Assembly (NCBI GenBank): GCA_032718475.1
Contig: JAUCBJ010000097.1
Location: 1-64,000, forward strand
DNA length: 64,000 bases
Origin: Nemertoderma westbladi
Lineage: Eukaryota > Xenacoelomorpha > Nemertodermatida > Nemertodermatidae
Reading direction: 5' to 3'
The position numbers and the translations under genes are program-made. Each line of letters starts with the position of its first letter. Position 1 is the first letter of the stretch. This document shows, one piece after another, positions 55,001 to 64,000 of this stretch. The notes under the pieces were generated by a model, which was given only the letters and a program-made list of their open reading frames with translations, made no database searches and was not told the DNA's origin.

Positions 55001-57521
55001 AAAAGGGCTTAGCCTCTGGTTTAAGTGGGATTCTATGTTCTAATAGGTCAGTCTTACCTATATCGCAATCTCCAAAGGAAAACGCCGCAGCATGTTTAGT
55101 AGCAATATCTATTAACTGGGTCCTCTGCTGAGGCTCCAAATGATCTAACGGTAATTCCTTAGCTAGATACTCCCTTTGTATGTCGCGCTCTACCGAGTCT
55201 TGTTTAACTTCTTTATTGAAGCTATCATTATCTACTGTACAATATAATGCAATTTTCTGATTGCGATATATTGTAACCGGGTAGTTATTCGGATTTAATA
55301 ACTGCACTGGGACCTTACCTGATCCGTCCAATGGGTTAGAAACTACACTTCGCGCAGTTAGATACGAACCCCTTGATTTTACTAACGGCTCTATCATTAC
55401 CGACTCTGCTAATAATCCATTATCATACAATTTCCCTGCCAGTCTCACCTGTGTCCCTGCTGGGATCGTAGTCTTATCTATCGCAGAAACAAAACAACAA
55501 AAAGGGTTTGTACTCTTACCGTTACCAGCGTTGCTGGGCGTGTTTAACCTCGCAAAGTACACTCTTTCCTGGTTGGTTAGAACCAAACACCTGTCTAGAA
55601 AATCTATGGACGCACAAGCAATACTTACGAAATCTAACCCTAACAGAAACGGGGGAATCCCAACACAAGATAAGTCTGCTACGTGGACCTCGAGGGAAAC
55701 CGAAAAATTGCTTGTAACTGATATTTGTAAAGTAGCCAATCCCATAGGTTTAACCTGTCCCCCTATACCGCTAATAGGTGGTAAATCAAGGGCACGCAAC
55801 TGCACACCGGATGGGAGTTTCCTAACATCTATCAGGGAATAATGTGAGCCACTATCTAAAAATGCTTCACCATCCTCGTTTTCGATTCTTACTGGAAAAT
55901 GCATGTCTAGTTTATTGGACACTACAGCTGTGTACATTGAAGCTGGATTGGGATTTAAATCCCGGTTTGTGTTAGGATTGGGATTAGGGTTAAAATTAGG
56001 GTTAGGGTTGTAAGTAGGGTTAGGGTTGTAATTCGGGTTAGAGTATTGCCTGTTAGGATTTGAGTTGATATTCGTACGTGGTCTAGTGCAATTTCGGCTA
56101 TAATGTCCCGGTTCCCCACAGTTGTAGCAAGTAACCGAACTGTTGCTACTGTAGTTATTAGATCGGGGTGTAAACCCTCTGTTACTGCTGTCCCGTGAGT
56201 TGCCCGTACCGCTAGTACCAGTCCACCTTGCGTTGGGGTCAAACCAGTTATTCTGTCCCCGACCGTGATTATCGCGGCTATAATTGTTATTGTAATTGGC
56301 GCGTGGGTAGCTACTGGTATTTGGTGTCTGATTGGACAGTTTCAGTTGTAAGTCCTTCAGTTGTCTTTCTAGATAACTCATATCAGTCTGTTTTGGGGAC
56401 TGTTCTGAAAAACTAACCTTGCTGTATGAAGTTTGTCTGGGACTGGGAGGCGGTTCCCTGGGCCTATTACTCTGGTCCCTACGATCGCCCAATTCACAGC
56501 CAAATATACCATTATTTTCCTGTCTTAAATAAAGTTCCTCGCGCCTAGCACGGTGAACTGCCTCCCCAAAATTGCGCGGTTCTGTTAACCGTATACTTCT
56601 CGCTAATTCAGGGGAAATCCCTCTATAAAATATTGGCAAAAGTAAAAGTTCCCGTTGCTCAGTGCTCATTCCCGGAAAAGCTTGTACCCCTAAACTAGTT
56701 ATAATATCGGAAAATTCAGAAATAGTTTCCCCCACCTTCTGTTTACGATCTAGTAATTCATTGTACACAAAACTAGTATCCTGGGGGCAAAAACGGGCAC
56801 GTAAAATATCACGAATTGCATCATAGTTTTCCTGTTCATGTTCAGCCAGTTCATCAAGGACACGTGCAGCCCTACCGGTTAAATAAACAGGCACAATCTT
56901 ACCGAGAGCGTCGTTCTTCCACCCCCTGAGTCTGGCGATCCGTTGCACCGATCTGTTCCATGCCTCGAAATCACCAGAACCATCAAAGCAGTCCGGTTCC
57001 TTGCGGATGCTTTCCATAGTCGGATCTCGTTGTCGAGTAGTCGACGGAGCAACTGTTGGAGAATCCCGTCGTCGAGTAGTCGGCGAAGCAACCGTTGGAG
57101 AATCTCGTCGTCGAGTAGTCGGCGGAGCAACTGTTGGAGAATCTCGTCGTCGAGTAGTCGGCGGAGCAACCGTCAGAGAATCCCGTCGTCTAGTTGTCGG
57201 CGGAGCAACCGTCAGAGAATCCCGTCGTCTAGTAGTCGGCGGAGCAACCGTCAGAGAATCACGTCGTCGAGTAGTCGGCGGCCCTGAAATTGATCGGTTC
57301 AAGGATCCCCGTTGCCGTCGCGATCCGTGTAACGAGGGCGAGAGAGAACTACGACGCAACTTTGAAACAGCTCCCGATGACTTGTAGAGGAACGAATGTT
57401 CGTCCGTGCTGTCTGGATGAGGAGAACCAGAAGCGGAACGCAGTTGCTGCCGATAGGAAGGCTTACCCGTGGGAAAGTTAACGCTTCCAGCTTGTTTGCG
57501 CTCGGGTCGACGCGCAGGCAT
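52053..57521 (-). CDS. Gypsy Gag-Pol polyprotein
   Basis: 1822 codons in one frame. Residues 80-170 hold seven copies of a 13-residue repeat (APPTTRRRDSLTV and variants). The Gag region follows (ARFCPQDTSFVYNELLDRKQ). A CCHC zinc knuckle CYNCGEPGHYSRNC lies near 465, then an Asn-Pro-rich stretch. The aspartic protease site FLDSGSHYSLID is near 552. Reverse transcriptase shows FVRMPFGLQSSPSG and YLDD near 991; RNase H begins LETDASGIALGAVLY near 1140. Integrase has the HMGIDKT ... CDPCQRRKG zinc region, then the catalytic D, D (LSDRSSNFTSN) and E (GLTERINQL). Gag and Pol are fused without a frameshift or stop, which several invertebrate gypsy lineages share. No clear chromodomain and no envelope ORF. 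All main catalytic motifs are present. Confidence 0.95.
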   Translation of the reverse strand: MPARRPERKQAGSVNFPTGKPSYRQQLRSASGSPHPDSTDEHSFLYKSSGAVSKLRRSSLSPSLHGSRRQRGSLNRSISGPPTTRRRDSLTVAPPTTRRRDSLTVAPPTTRRRDSLTVAPPTTRRRDSPTVAPPTTRRRDSPTVASPTTRRRDSPTVAPSTTRQRDPTMESIRKEPDCFDGSGDFEAWNRSVQRIARLRGWKNDALGKIVPVYLTGRAARVLDELAEHEQENYDAIRDILRARFCPQDTSFVYNELLDRKQKVGETISEFSDIITSLGVQAFPGMSTEQRELLLLPIFYRGISPELARSIRLTEPRNFGEAVHRARREELYLRQENNGIFGCELGDRRDQSNRPREPPPSPRQTSYSKVSFSEQSPKQTDMSYLERQLKDLQLKLSNQTPNTSSYPRANYNNNYSRDNHGRGQNNWFDPNARWTGTSGTGNSRDSSNRGFTPRSNNYSSNSSVTCYNCGEPGHYSRNCTRPRTNINSNPNRQYSNPNYNPNPTYNPNPNFNPNPNPNTNRDLNPNPASMYTAVVSNKLDMHFPVRIENEDGEAFLDSGSHYSLIDVRKLPSGVQLRALDLPPISGIGGQVKPMGLATLQISVTSNFSVSLEVHVADLSCVGIPPFLLGLDFVSIACASIDFLDRCLVLTNQERVYFARLNTPSNAGNGKSTNPFCCFVSAIDKTTIPAGTQVRLAGKLYDNGLLAESVMIEPLVKSRGSYLTARSVVSNPLDGSGKVPVQLLNPNNYPVTIYRNQKIALYCTVDNDSFNKEVKQDSVERDIQREYLAKELPLDHLEPQQRTQLIDIATKHAAAFSFGDCDIGKTDLLEHRIPLKPEAKPFYTRPRTVPMGLRKEIDKQVGNMLAAGVIQPSNSEWGAPIILSKKKDGKWRFCVDLRRLNAAAVPQFWPLPRIDEMLSEIGTARPKYFTTLDFKSMFWQVPLAAEDTHKTAFVTHSGHYEFVRMPFGLQSSPSGCQNLMQLALHGIEYVLVYLDDVILYTREWDTHVSTIIILLRRIIDLGLKLKPSKCMFGATSVKFLGHVIDSSGQHMDKDKVQAMVDFPRPANAKQLYSFLGLCGYYRKFIKDYGKIVAPLNVLLRKNQEFVWTSDCEQAFTFLKKRLINNPILEHPDFDQPFYLETDASGIALGAVLYQDSGVIAYSSRSLSNAERKWSITELEALAVVWAMQKHRFYLIGRAFTLVSDHKPLSCLQTKLELPGRLQRWAVKLSEFNFNFVYRPGRLNRADCLSRIPLQVTPGNQRDETVSNEPVAMDTLLPPMHNDPVSSDNYCLIGLANLDLHNDSDRPNAVEVDLDNGVQPPKPNPCDILSSPDRPNHDSDVTYIINNDNNNNWTLPGGQQYCTLTALRKLQSEDNNLQPMIDTLLDTAVTIADADVRKSLHEYRYMLKFRAQYVMVDNILCHLSTSNGKSKVQIVVPKLLRQQIISMCHDEKPHMGIDKTVGAIHMKYYWVGIKDNVKQHIRECDPCQRRKGVPQTQPLSPLPVVERVLQRLSIDIVKGFQTSSKGNKVILTVVDHLTRYASLLPLPNEEAATVARALVDGIFLIYGAPESLLSDRSSNFTSNLFKELTAMFGIVSVFTSVYHPACNGLTERINQLAVNMLSLTATNPHNWDEFIPAVAFNYNTSIQSTLKETPFSLMYGRQATTQVDTQIARPYSLLADEATFADELRFRLERAHGIAREALRLTQVKQKQYHDGKLGKRQRSNIRTYTKGQSVLYYDRTTKGKNTKLSFRFRGPYAIVDQVGKSSYAIKLLGKSGKPNPRSRLIIVNVKDLKPYYREESNSTGDDTGRGNDSADVYDGDDSDC

Positions 57522-57690
57522 ACAGTGGAATAATCGTCAGAGACCCGCCACCCACAGTCTGACTGCCTGATGCAGTGATGGGTACGGTAGTTGGTCGTGG
57601 TAGCGATAGCCTGGTAGGCCAGACAGAGTTAGAGTACCTGTTGCCGGTAGCAGGTAGCGCGGTAGGCCTGTCAGACTGTCAGTTTCTCTT

Positions 57691-57708
57691 CTCCCGGACA
57701 AGCCCCCA
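57691..57708 (-). other. Gypsy primer-binding site, tRNA-Pro-like
   Basis: Two bases inside the 5' LTR, the - strand reads TGGGGGCTTGTCCGGGAG. It begins TGG as expected for pairing with a tRNA CCA end, and differs at two positions, as I recall it, from the classical tRNA-Pro primer site of gammaretroviruses. Confidence 0.8.
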
Positions 57709-57710
57709 TG

Positions 57711-58117
57711 TGGAAGCGCTATCGGCGCCCGGTCCCGGATCCACGGCCACGCACTATCCCGCTCGAGGGGTGAGCTGGAGAAGACTGAAGTGAAACTAGC
57801 TGCAGTATATCAGTATATTGTGTATTGAGTTGAGATACATGAATAACAAATAATGATATGATACAATCAGACAATGAAACTAATAACGAACTACCTACAA
57901 AACATGACTGACAACCCTACACCGGTAAGTCATCTCAATAACTAAACTGAATGATAACTGCTGACTGCGCCCTGCCCCCAGGACTATATCCCTGACAGCT
58001 ACCGTACAACCAGCTGTTCTGTTCACACCCTAGGATACTACTATATCATACCTACTTAACCTATACAATACATACTAATCAGTCCAATAATACACCATCC
58101 CATAATACAATATCACA
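57711..58117 (-). repeat. Gypsy 5' LTR
   Basis: 407 bp, no difference seen from 50847-51253. Followed on the + strand by the GATTG duplication at 58118-58122. Confidence 0.94.
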
Positions 58118-58122
58118 GATTG

Positions 58123-61100
58123 GTTAGGTAAGTCTCATGAATACCAAAGTTCTATGGTCATTGGAGCTGTGGCTTCTACTTTACCGAAAGGTGGGGTAGG
58201 CACACGCTGGGATAAGAAAGTACTATATATGATGGAACAACAACGACGAGACCCTACCATGGCTGATCTCATGTCATTCTTGGATGGAGAAGTGAAATTG
58301 CAACTCCTCAAGCAGTCCCGAGAGAAGACACCGGAAAACAAGGTAAGTGAAAAACCCGTCTCTAGGAGAAAGGTAACACCAGTGTGTTATACAGACGACG
58401 GCGAAAGCCAGACTTCTCCAGGAGAAGATAGCGGGAAAGACACTGATAGATCTTATTATGTCAATAAAATGCCTAAAGATCAGGTAAGTAAATTCAAGTC
58501 TCGAGCAAATGACAGGAGAGAACAGGTAAGAAAAACTCCTCCCACGTCTCCCAAGAGAATTCAGGTGAGAAAGCCCGAAGAAAAGGCAAGTGTACACAAT
58601 GTGACTCAGAATAAGGTAAGTAACATCAAACCGAAATGTGCGCTGTGTGACGGGACCCACCATTTGAATAGGTGTGATGAATTTCTAAAGAAATCATTAA
58701 CGGAGAGACGCGAAGTCATGTGGGATAAGCGGTTATGTTATAATTGCCTCAGACAAGGAGACCAACGGCGAACCTGTTTCTCTGACATAAGGTGTGCAAA
58801 GTGTGGTGCGAAACATCATATCTTGTTGCACGCTGAATTCGATCGAAATAGTCCGAATCAGGTAAGTGATTCCGAGCTACATGTCCAATTCAGTGATGTG
58901 AACGACACTGATCAATCTGAGATGGAAGGATTCTATACAGACGAGTTCTCCGACGAAAACGAATCCTGTTACATGATAAATACCGCAGTGTATCGAGCAC
59001 TCACATATGAAAAGGATACAGACAACGACTTCACTCTAACTACTTCTGAGCGACAACCATCTTGGAAAGAGCCATCTTCCAATGTAGGGATCCGAGAGTT
59101 TCCTGTGGTGCAAGTAAGGGTTCACGGACCTAAGGGGAGTTATGTAGTGAACGCCCTCCTGGACTCCGGCAGCACAGGAACATTCATCGACAAAGAGCTA
59201 GCCGAAGATATATTTGCTGGACAACCCAAGTTCCAAACTAAGCTCAACATGTCCGGCATTATGCAAGTTTGGAAATCTACAATAACAGCTGATTATTATG
59301 TAGGCGCGTTGTCCACCCCACAAGACGAACTAGGAGAACATAGCATAAGGTCAGTGAAAATGGTGGCTATAAAGAACTTCGCTACTACTCAAGCAGACCT
59401 TTATAATTGGGACGAGGATGAGAGCATCCAACATCTTAACATACCTCGATTCCAGACTGATTATCCTGGAGTGCAAATGCTCATCGGCCAAAACGCGCAT
59501 GAGGCGCTGGAGACATTGGAAAAACGGCCTGCTCAACCGCAGCCACTACAGACCTATGCGGTAAGAACTAGAGTAGGTTGGTACTTTACTGGCCCTTCCC
59601 GTAGAACACTCAAAGAAAGACTACCGCAAGAGCGCGTCTGCCAGGTGAGTGAATGGGAAGATGATACTAGTGAAGGAGACGATTTAACTGAGGGAACCCC
59701 ATACTCCTCAGATAACGACGACATTCACCAGCTTTTTGATGAGCAGAATACCATCGACCTCCTTAAGGAAAACGATGCTTGGCAAAACCAAGTGAACTTA
59801 TGTCAACTTCTTTATCCAACAGAACGGGAAGCTTATAACGACGAGTTAAATGACGTCATTGAGCGTCATAATGCCAAGACTCGGGATGAACATGCCGTAC
59901 GATTCTTTACGCAAGAGGCGGTAGAGCCCAATTCCTACGATAAAGCCTTGTCGGTGGAAGAGGAAAGGGCCAAGCAGATCCAAGAGACAACTACACGTTT
60001 CCTCAAAGATCAAGGTAGGTATGAAGTCGGTCTACCTTTCCGCAAGAAAGAACCGAAGTTCATCAATAACAGACCTTTGGCGGAAAAAAGAATCGCGCAA
60101 CTCCATCGACGCCTTACGGCTAATTCTTCAGCTAAAGCAATGTATCAAACACAGCTGGAAAAATTTATTAGTAAGGGATACGCGGAGAGAGTACCGGAAG
60201 AAACACCTGTGACTGAAAGAACGTATTACTTAACTCACCATTACGTTCCTAAACCCGGTAAGCCACACGAAGTGAGAGTAGTGTTTGATGGCTCCGCTCT
60301 TTACATGGGTCAATCCCTTAACTCTGAATTGTTACCCGGACCCAACTTGCTTCAATCTTTGTTGGGAATTCTTTTAAGATTGAGACAATATTCGATTGCT
60401 TTCGCCTCCGATATAGAAGGCATGTTCTTACAAGTCAAGGTGTTGGATAGGGATCGGGATAGTCTACGATTTCTGTGGTGGCCCGAAGGAGACCTCAACC
60501 AGAAACCGGTGGAGTACTGGATGACCATCCAGGCCTTTGGGATAATCTCAAGCCCTTCCAACGCCTGTTCGGTAGTGCGTACCACTGCAGAGGACAACCG
60601 AGAGGCATTCTCTAAGGAAGTGATCGACAACATCAAGAGAGACATATATATGGACGACAATCTGAAGTCCCTCCCATCAGTTGAGGAAGCCATTGAGGTC
60701 GCTAAAGGAACGGTAGAGTGCTTAAAAAGAGGTGGGTTTCGATTAACGAAATTCACCAGCAACTCCCGTGAGTTTCTGGAGTCGATCCCTGCGGAAGATC
60801 GAGGAGCGAAAGATCTCGATTTAATCAAAGATGATCTGCCAGAAACCAAGACACTAGGCTTGAAATGGGACACAGAGCGAGATATCCTGTTTTTCCAGCT
60901 AAAACAGCGAGATAATCCAGTTCGAACCAAACGGATTTGCTTAAGTATACTGAGCACTTATTTCGATCCATTGGGATTTATTAGCCCAGTTATATTGATT
61001 GCTCATAGTTTGGTACAACAAATGTGGCTTGAAAACCACTCATGGGACGATCTACTTAAGGGAGAATTATTGAAGAAGTGGATGGAATGGGAAGATTCTC

Positions 61101-62353
61101 TGCCGGCTATCGAGGATTTTATAATTTCCCGTTCATATTTTGGTCATGTTCTCCCTACGTATTCCTATCAACTCCATGTGTTTGGAGACGCCAGCGATAT
61201 GGGAATAGGTATAGTAGCCTACCTAAGAGTGGAAACTCCGGATGGAATCAAAGTCGCCTTGGTTACTTCTAAGGCATTAATCAACAACAAGTTGAAAGTT
61301 CCTCGAGCGGAGTTAAAGGCGGCTCTATACGCTACAGCCATCGGCCGGAATGTAATGGAACAGATTGACTATCCATTAGAGAAAACTGTCTATTGGACCA
61401 ACGCTTTACTCGTGTTAGAGTATATCACCAATGAAGTCTGTCAGTTCAGCGTCTTCGTTACCAACAGAGTAGCCATCATACTTAGTCGCACGACGATGGA
61501 TCAATGGAGACATTGTCCCGGAACGATTAATCCAGCAGACATCGCTTCCAGGGGAGCGACTCCAAAGGAATTGGTAAATACTCCCGAATGGTTAGGAGGA
61601 CCTGACTTTCTCTACAGAGAAGAAGAAGAATGGCCTCCCCATCTCACAATAGCAGAAATCAGACAGGCCAAGGGAGCGGAGAAAGTTAAACCCAAAACTC
61701 GAGCGAGTAAATCGAAGTTGTTTAAACCTGCGGTTGATCTATCTGTATTATTTACTTCCGGAGAGGATGCTTTGGATCAGAAACCCACCGCCACGGATAA
61801 AGAAGTCTTGGAAATCCGTGACAAGGATTGGAAATCTGGAATACCAGATGTCGCGCAAGGACACTCACCTCTCTTGCAGAGAGCGATACGTCACTACAGT
61901 TCCTGGAATCGGCTCTGTAAAGCCGTCACCTATTTAAAACGATGTTTTCATCATCGTTACTCCGGGACAAAGACCAATAGTGATGATGCTCCATCAACAT
62001 CTGCACGAGTCCATGTTGTTAAAGACCTTCCCCAATACAAGATATCCGACAGGTTTCTAAAGGAGAAGATCAGTTACCAGGAGCATGATGAAACCAACAA
62101 ACAGATGCTGAGACTCCTACAATGCTATGAGGATCCCGATAAGTATTTCCTGTTGTTAAGAAATCCGCAGATGCGCTTAAGGGATCGTTTCTCTAGTACC
62201 ATGATAGATGGGTTAATACGTGTTGGAGGCAGGCTAACCAACGCCCCATTATCCTTTGACACTAAGTTTCCCATCCTCATTAGAAATCTTGACATACAAA
62301 TCAAGATAATTGTAGATGTTCATAGCAAACTGTATCATGCTGGAAGAGAATGA
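58123..62353 (+). pseudogene. BEL B Gag end, protease, RT and RNase H
   Basis: Continues the frame of 48124-50846. Order: end of gag; zinc knuckles CALCDGTHHLNRC, CYNCLRQGDQRRTC (second His of the knuckle replaced in the GDQ context) and CAKCGAKHH; protease LLDSGSTGTF near 59157; reverse transcriptase with VRVVFDGSA, ASDIEGMFLQV and the catalytic YMDD at 60647-60658; RNase H with VFGDASDMGIGIVAY near 61178. It ends at TGA (62351-62353) in the integrase zinc-binding region (HSKLYHAGRE). The same frame stays open after this stop, so the TGA is a nonsense change or a recoding site. Confidence 0.9.
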
Positions 62354-63535
62354 GTTCTGAGCGAAATTCAAACTCGCTACTATTTTTATAAACCCCGTAG
62401 GGCTCTGAACCAAGTTCTTAGGAACTGCATACCCTGTAGGAAAGCATTCAGTAGGCCTTTAACACAGCGAGAGGCAGAATTACCTAGGGAAAGAGTAAGC
62501 TTCTATGAACCACCCTTTACTAATACCGGTGTGGATTTATTTGGCCCTATTGAAGCATATCGTGCCCGGACTATAGTCAAGAGATGGTGTGTCATTTTCG
62601 TTTGTATGACTTGTAGAGCTATCCATCTCGATATGGTAAACGATCTATCCACCAACAGCTTCGTGTTGAGTTTACGACGACAGATCGCTCGCTTCGGAAC
62701 CAGTAACACGATGAGATCGGATAAGGGAACGAACTTCATTGGCGCCAACAACGAAATTCAAGCTTACGTAAAGGACTGGAACAAAAGACAGGTGGACGAT
62801 CAGCTAAGGATAACAGCGTCTAGCTGGACCTTCAACGCCGCCGACGCCCCTTGGTGGGGAGGAAGTTGGGAGAGATTGATTAGGAGCGTGAAGACTGCGT
62901 TCCACTTTATTGTGCCTTGTCGCGCTTATCTCACCGACGAACTATTGCGGACGTTAATGGAGGAAATCGCCGCTTATCTCAATGAAAGACCGCTTATGCC
63001 AGTCTCTTCAAGTCCTGATTCCCTGGAAGCGCTAACACCCGCGCACTTTCTACTGAAGAAACCCGTAGCCATGCTCCCACGATCGGAGATCACAGACGGA
63101 GACGAGTACTGCCGTCGAACCTGGCAACTTATGCAGTTGCTATCCCGTCGTTTCGCTGACCATTTCGAGAAACATTACCTGCCCACTCTACAATTTCGAA
63201 CTAAGTGGTTTGCACAGCAAGAAAACGTCAGCGCTGGAGACATGGTGCTTATTGTGGACCCCGATCTCCCACGTAAGCGATGGCAAACAGGACGTATCAT
63301 CGAGACTTATATCTCGAGCGATGGTTTGGTGCGATCAGTAGAGCTCGTCGTCATGCGGCGGAACTTTAAGAAACCAGGGATAGTCTTTGAGACTCAACAG
63401 CTCAATCGCCCAGTGGGTCGTTTATGTTTACTGGAAAGAGACAGAGAGCTCTCCGGAAACTATGGAAGGCAAGAAATTCTTCCCACGACCACTTCCCTAA
63501 TCCAACCGACATCTAGGGACTCCCCAACTTAATAT
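62354..63535 (+). pseudogene. BEL B integrase after the in-frame TGA
   Basis: Same frame as the upstream part. It has the cysteines C-I-P-C of the zinc region, then GVDLFGPI (first catalytic Asp), RSDKGTNFIGANNEI (second Asp) and GGSWERLIRSVK (Glu), and a C-terminal RPVGRLCLLE tail shared with BEL A. The ATG at 62531 gives a 333-codon frame but starts inside the catalytic core, so is not a natural start. Stop at about 63533. Confidence 0.88.
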
Positions 63536-64000
63536 CGTTCGGAGTGGGCGTGTGACTCTATTATTCATATTATTTTATTATTTTTATATTTATGTATGTA
63601 TTACTATGTAATTTTATTATAATCGTTTTATTTAATTTAGTAGAATATTATTTAGCGATTATTTTGTAGAATAGTGCAATATATTCGTGTTTATTACGTA
63701 CGTAATTACTTATATTATATTTAGTGCGACGGCGAAGAAATAATAATTTTTTCTCTTTCCTTACTGTCCGTATTATATTATAAATACGTAACTACAGTAA
63801 GATGACATATCCGTACTTATTAAAGTACAATAAAGCCACTACTATATTTAAGTATTATTGGTAGGCAGAGTATTAGGAATGCAAAGTTCAGATCCTCGTG
63901 TCTCGGCTAAACCAAGCTCTGGGTAGACCTTGGAAACGACTTGCCTCTTCACACTGACATTGCTTCGTGCGATATTGCTCTCATACCGTATATTAAATAA
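63536..64000 (+). other. BEL B 3' untranslated region, running off the window
   Basis: Closely matches 18227-18700 of BEL A, including CAATAAAGCC at about 63828. No gene visible. Confidence 0.85.

Larger units (their letters stand above)
50847..58117 (-). mobile_element. Complete Ty3/gypsy LTR retrotransposon
   Basis: 7271 bp on the - strand: 407-bp LTRs, primer-binding site, one long Gag-Pol frame, ~800-bp 3' untranslated part and polypurine tract. The LTRs appear identical base for base when read side by side, and no stop or frameshift is seen in the ORF. That makes it the youngest insertion in the window and possibly still mobile. Confidence 0.95.
44699..64000 (+). mobile_element. BEL/Pao LTR retrotransposon B, full-length type, split by gypsy, truncated by window
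   Basis: Same family as BEL A: LTR ends, leader repeats and coding region match closely. It contains Gag, zinc knuckles, aspartic protease, reverse transcriptase, RNase H and integrase. The gypsy element 50847-58117 interrupts Gag. The 3' LTR lies beyond 64000. Sense orientation relative to the host gene. Confidence 0.92.

Noticed and set aside
62531-63532. Independent 333-codon integrase gene
   Set aside because: The frame continues upstream to the TGA and its ATG lies within the catalytic core, so it is the rest of the BEL B polyprotein.

Overview
The window is eukaryotic and animal. It holds part of one intron-rich host gene on the + strand, an anoctamin (TMEM16) most like ANO7, swollen by transposable elements and minisatellites. 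Eleven coding exons (3536 to 44661) join in a consistent reading frame with GT-AG introns. They cover the end of the N-terminal cytosolic domain through roughly the seventh membrane helix; the first and last exons lie outside the window. AT-rich introns, CR1-like LINEs, a tRNA-derived SINE, BEL/Pao and Ty3/gypsy elements and a CACTA-like DNA transposon suggest a non-vertebrate, probably marine animal. I cannot name the species.

Layout: 1-3535, non-coding with old repeat fragments. 3536-4579, exons 1-3. 4580-27298, one giant intron holding a 5'-truncated and broken CR1/L2-like LINE (5140-7492), a palindrome and a 1.5-kb inverted-repeat element rich in CAGA/TCTG tracts (7493-9600), and a complete BEL/Pao element A (10366-27215, target-site duplication ACCTC). 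The 3' LTR of A is split by a 4.7-kb TA-flanked transposon with CACTCTAAAAAA termini. 27299-44661, exons 4-11, whose introns carry four unrelated minisatellites (47, 33, 37 and 36 bp) plus LINE scraps and a SINE. 44699-64000, BEL/Pao element B of the same family, running off the window and itself split by a complete Ty3/gypsy element on the - strand (50847-58117, TSD GATTG, 407-bp LTRs that look identical by eye).

The nesting gives an order of events. LINE fragments came first, BEL A entered one of them, and the CACTA-like element then entered BEL A's LTR. Separately, gypsy entered BEL B very recently. BEL A keeps a 1498-codon open frame (Gag, zinc knuckles, aspartic protease) although reverse transcriptase, RNase H and nearly all of integrase have been deleted in frame. 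BEL B has the full set but is split by gypsy and carries a TGA stop near the integrase zinc-binding region. The gypsy element looks structurally complete, with a primer-binding site resembling the tRNA-Pro type, a polypurine tract, and one 1822-codon Gag-Pol frame.

The points most worth a second look are the Gag-protease-only BEL element with a decayed extra ORF, repeated perfect splice-donor motifs inside the BEL coding region, both BEL copies lying in sense within about 80 bp of host exons, the CACTA-like element that carries a two-exon accessory gene but no visible transposase, four independent minisatellites in one gene, and a cluster of TTCTAGAA palindromes.
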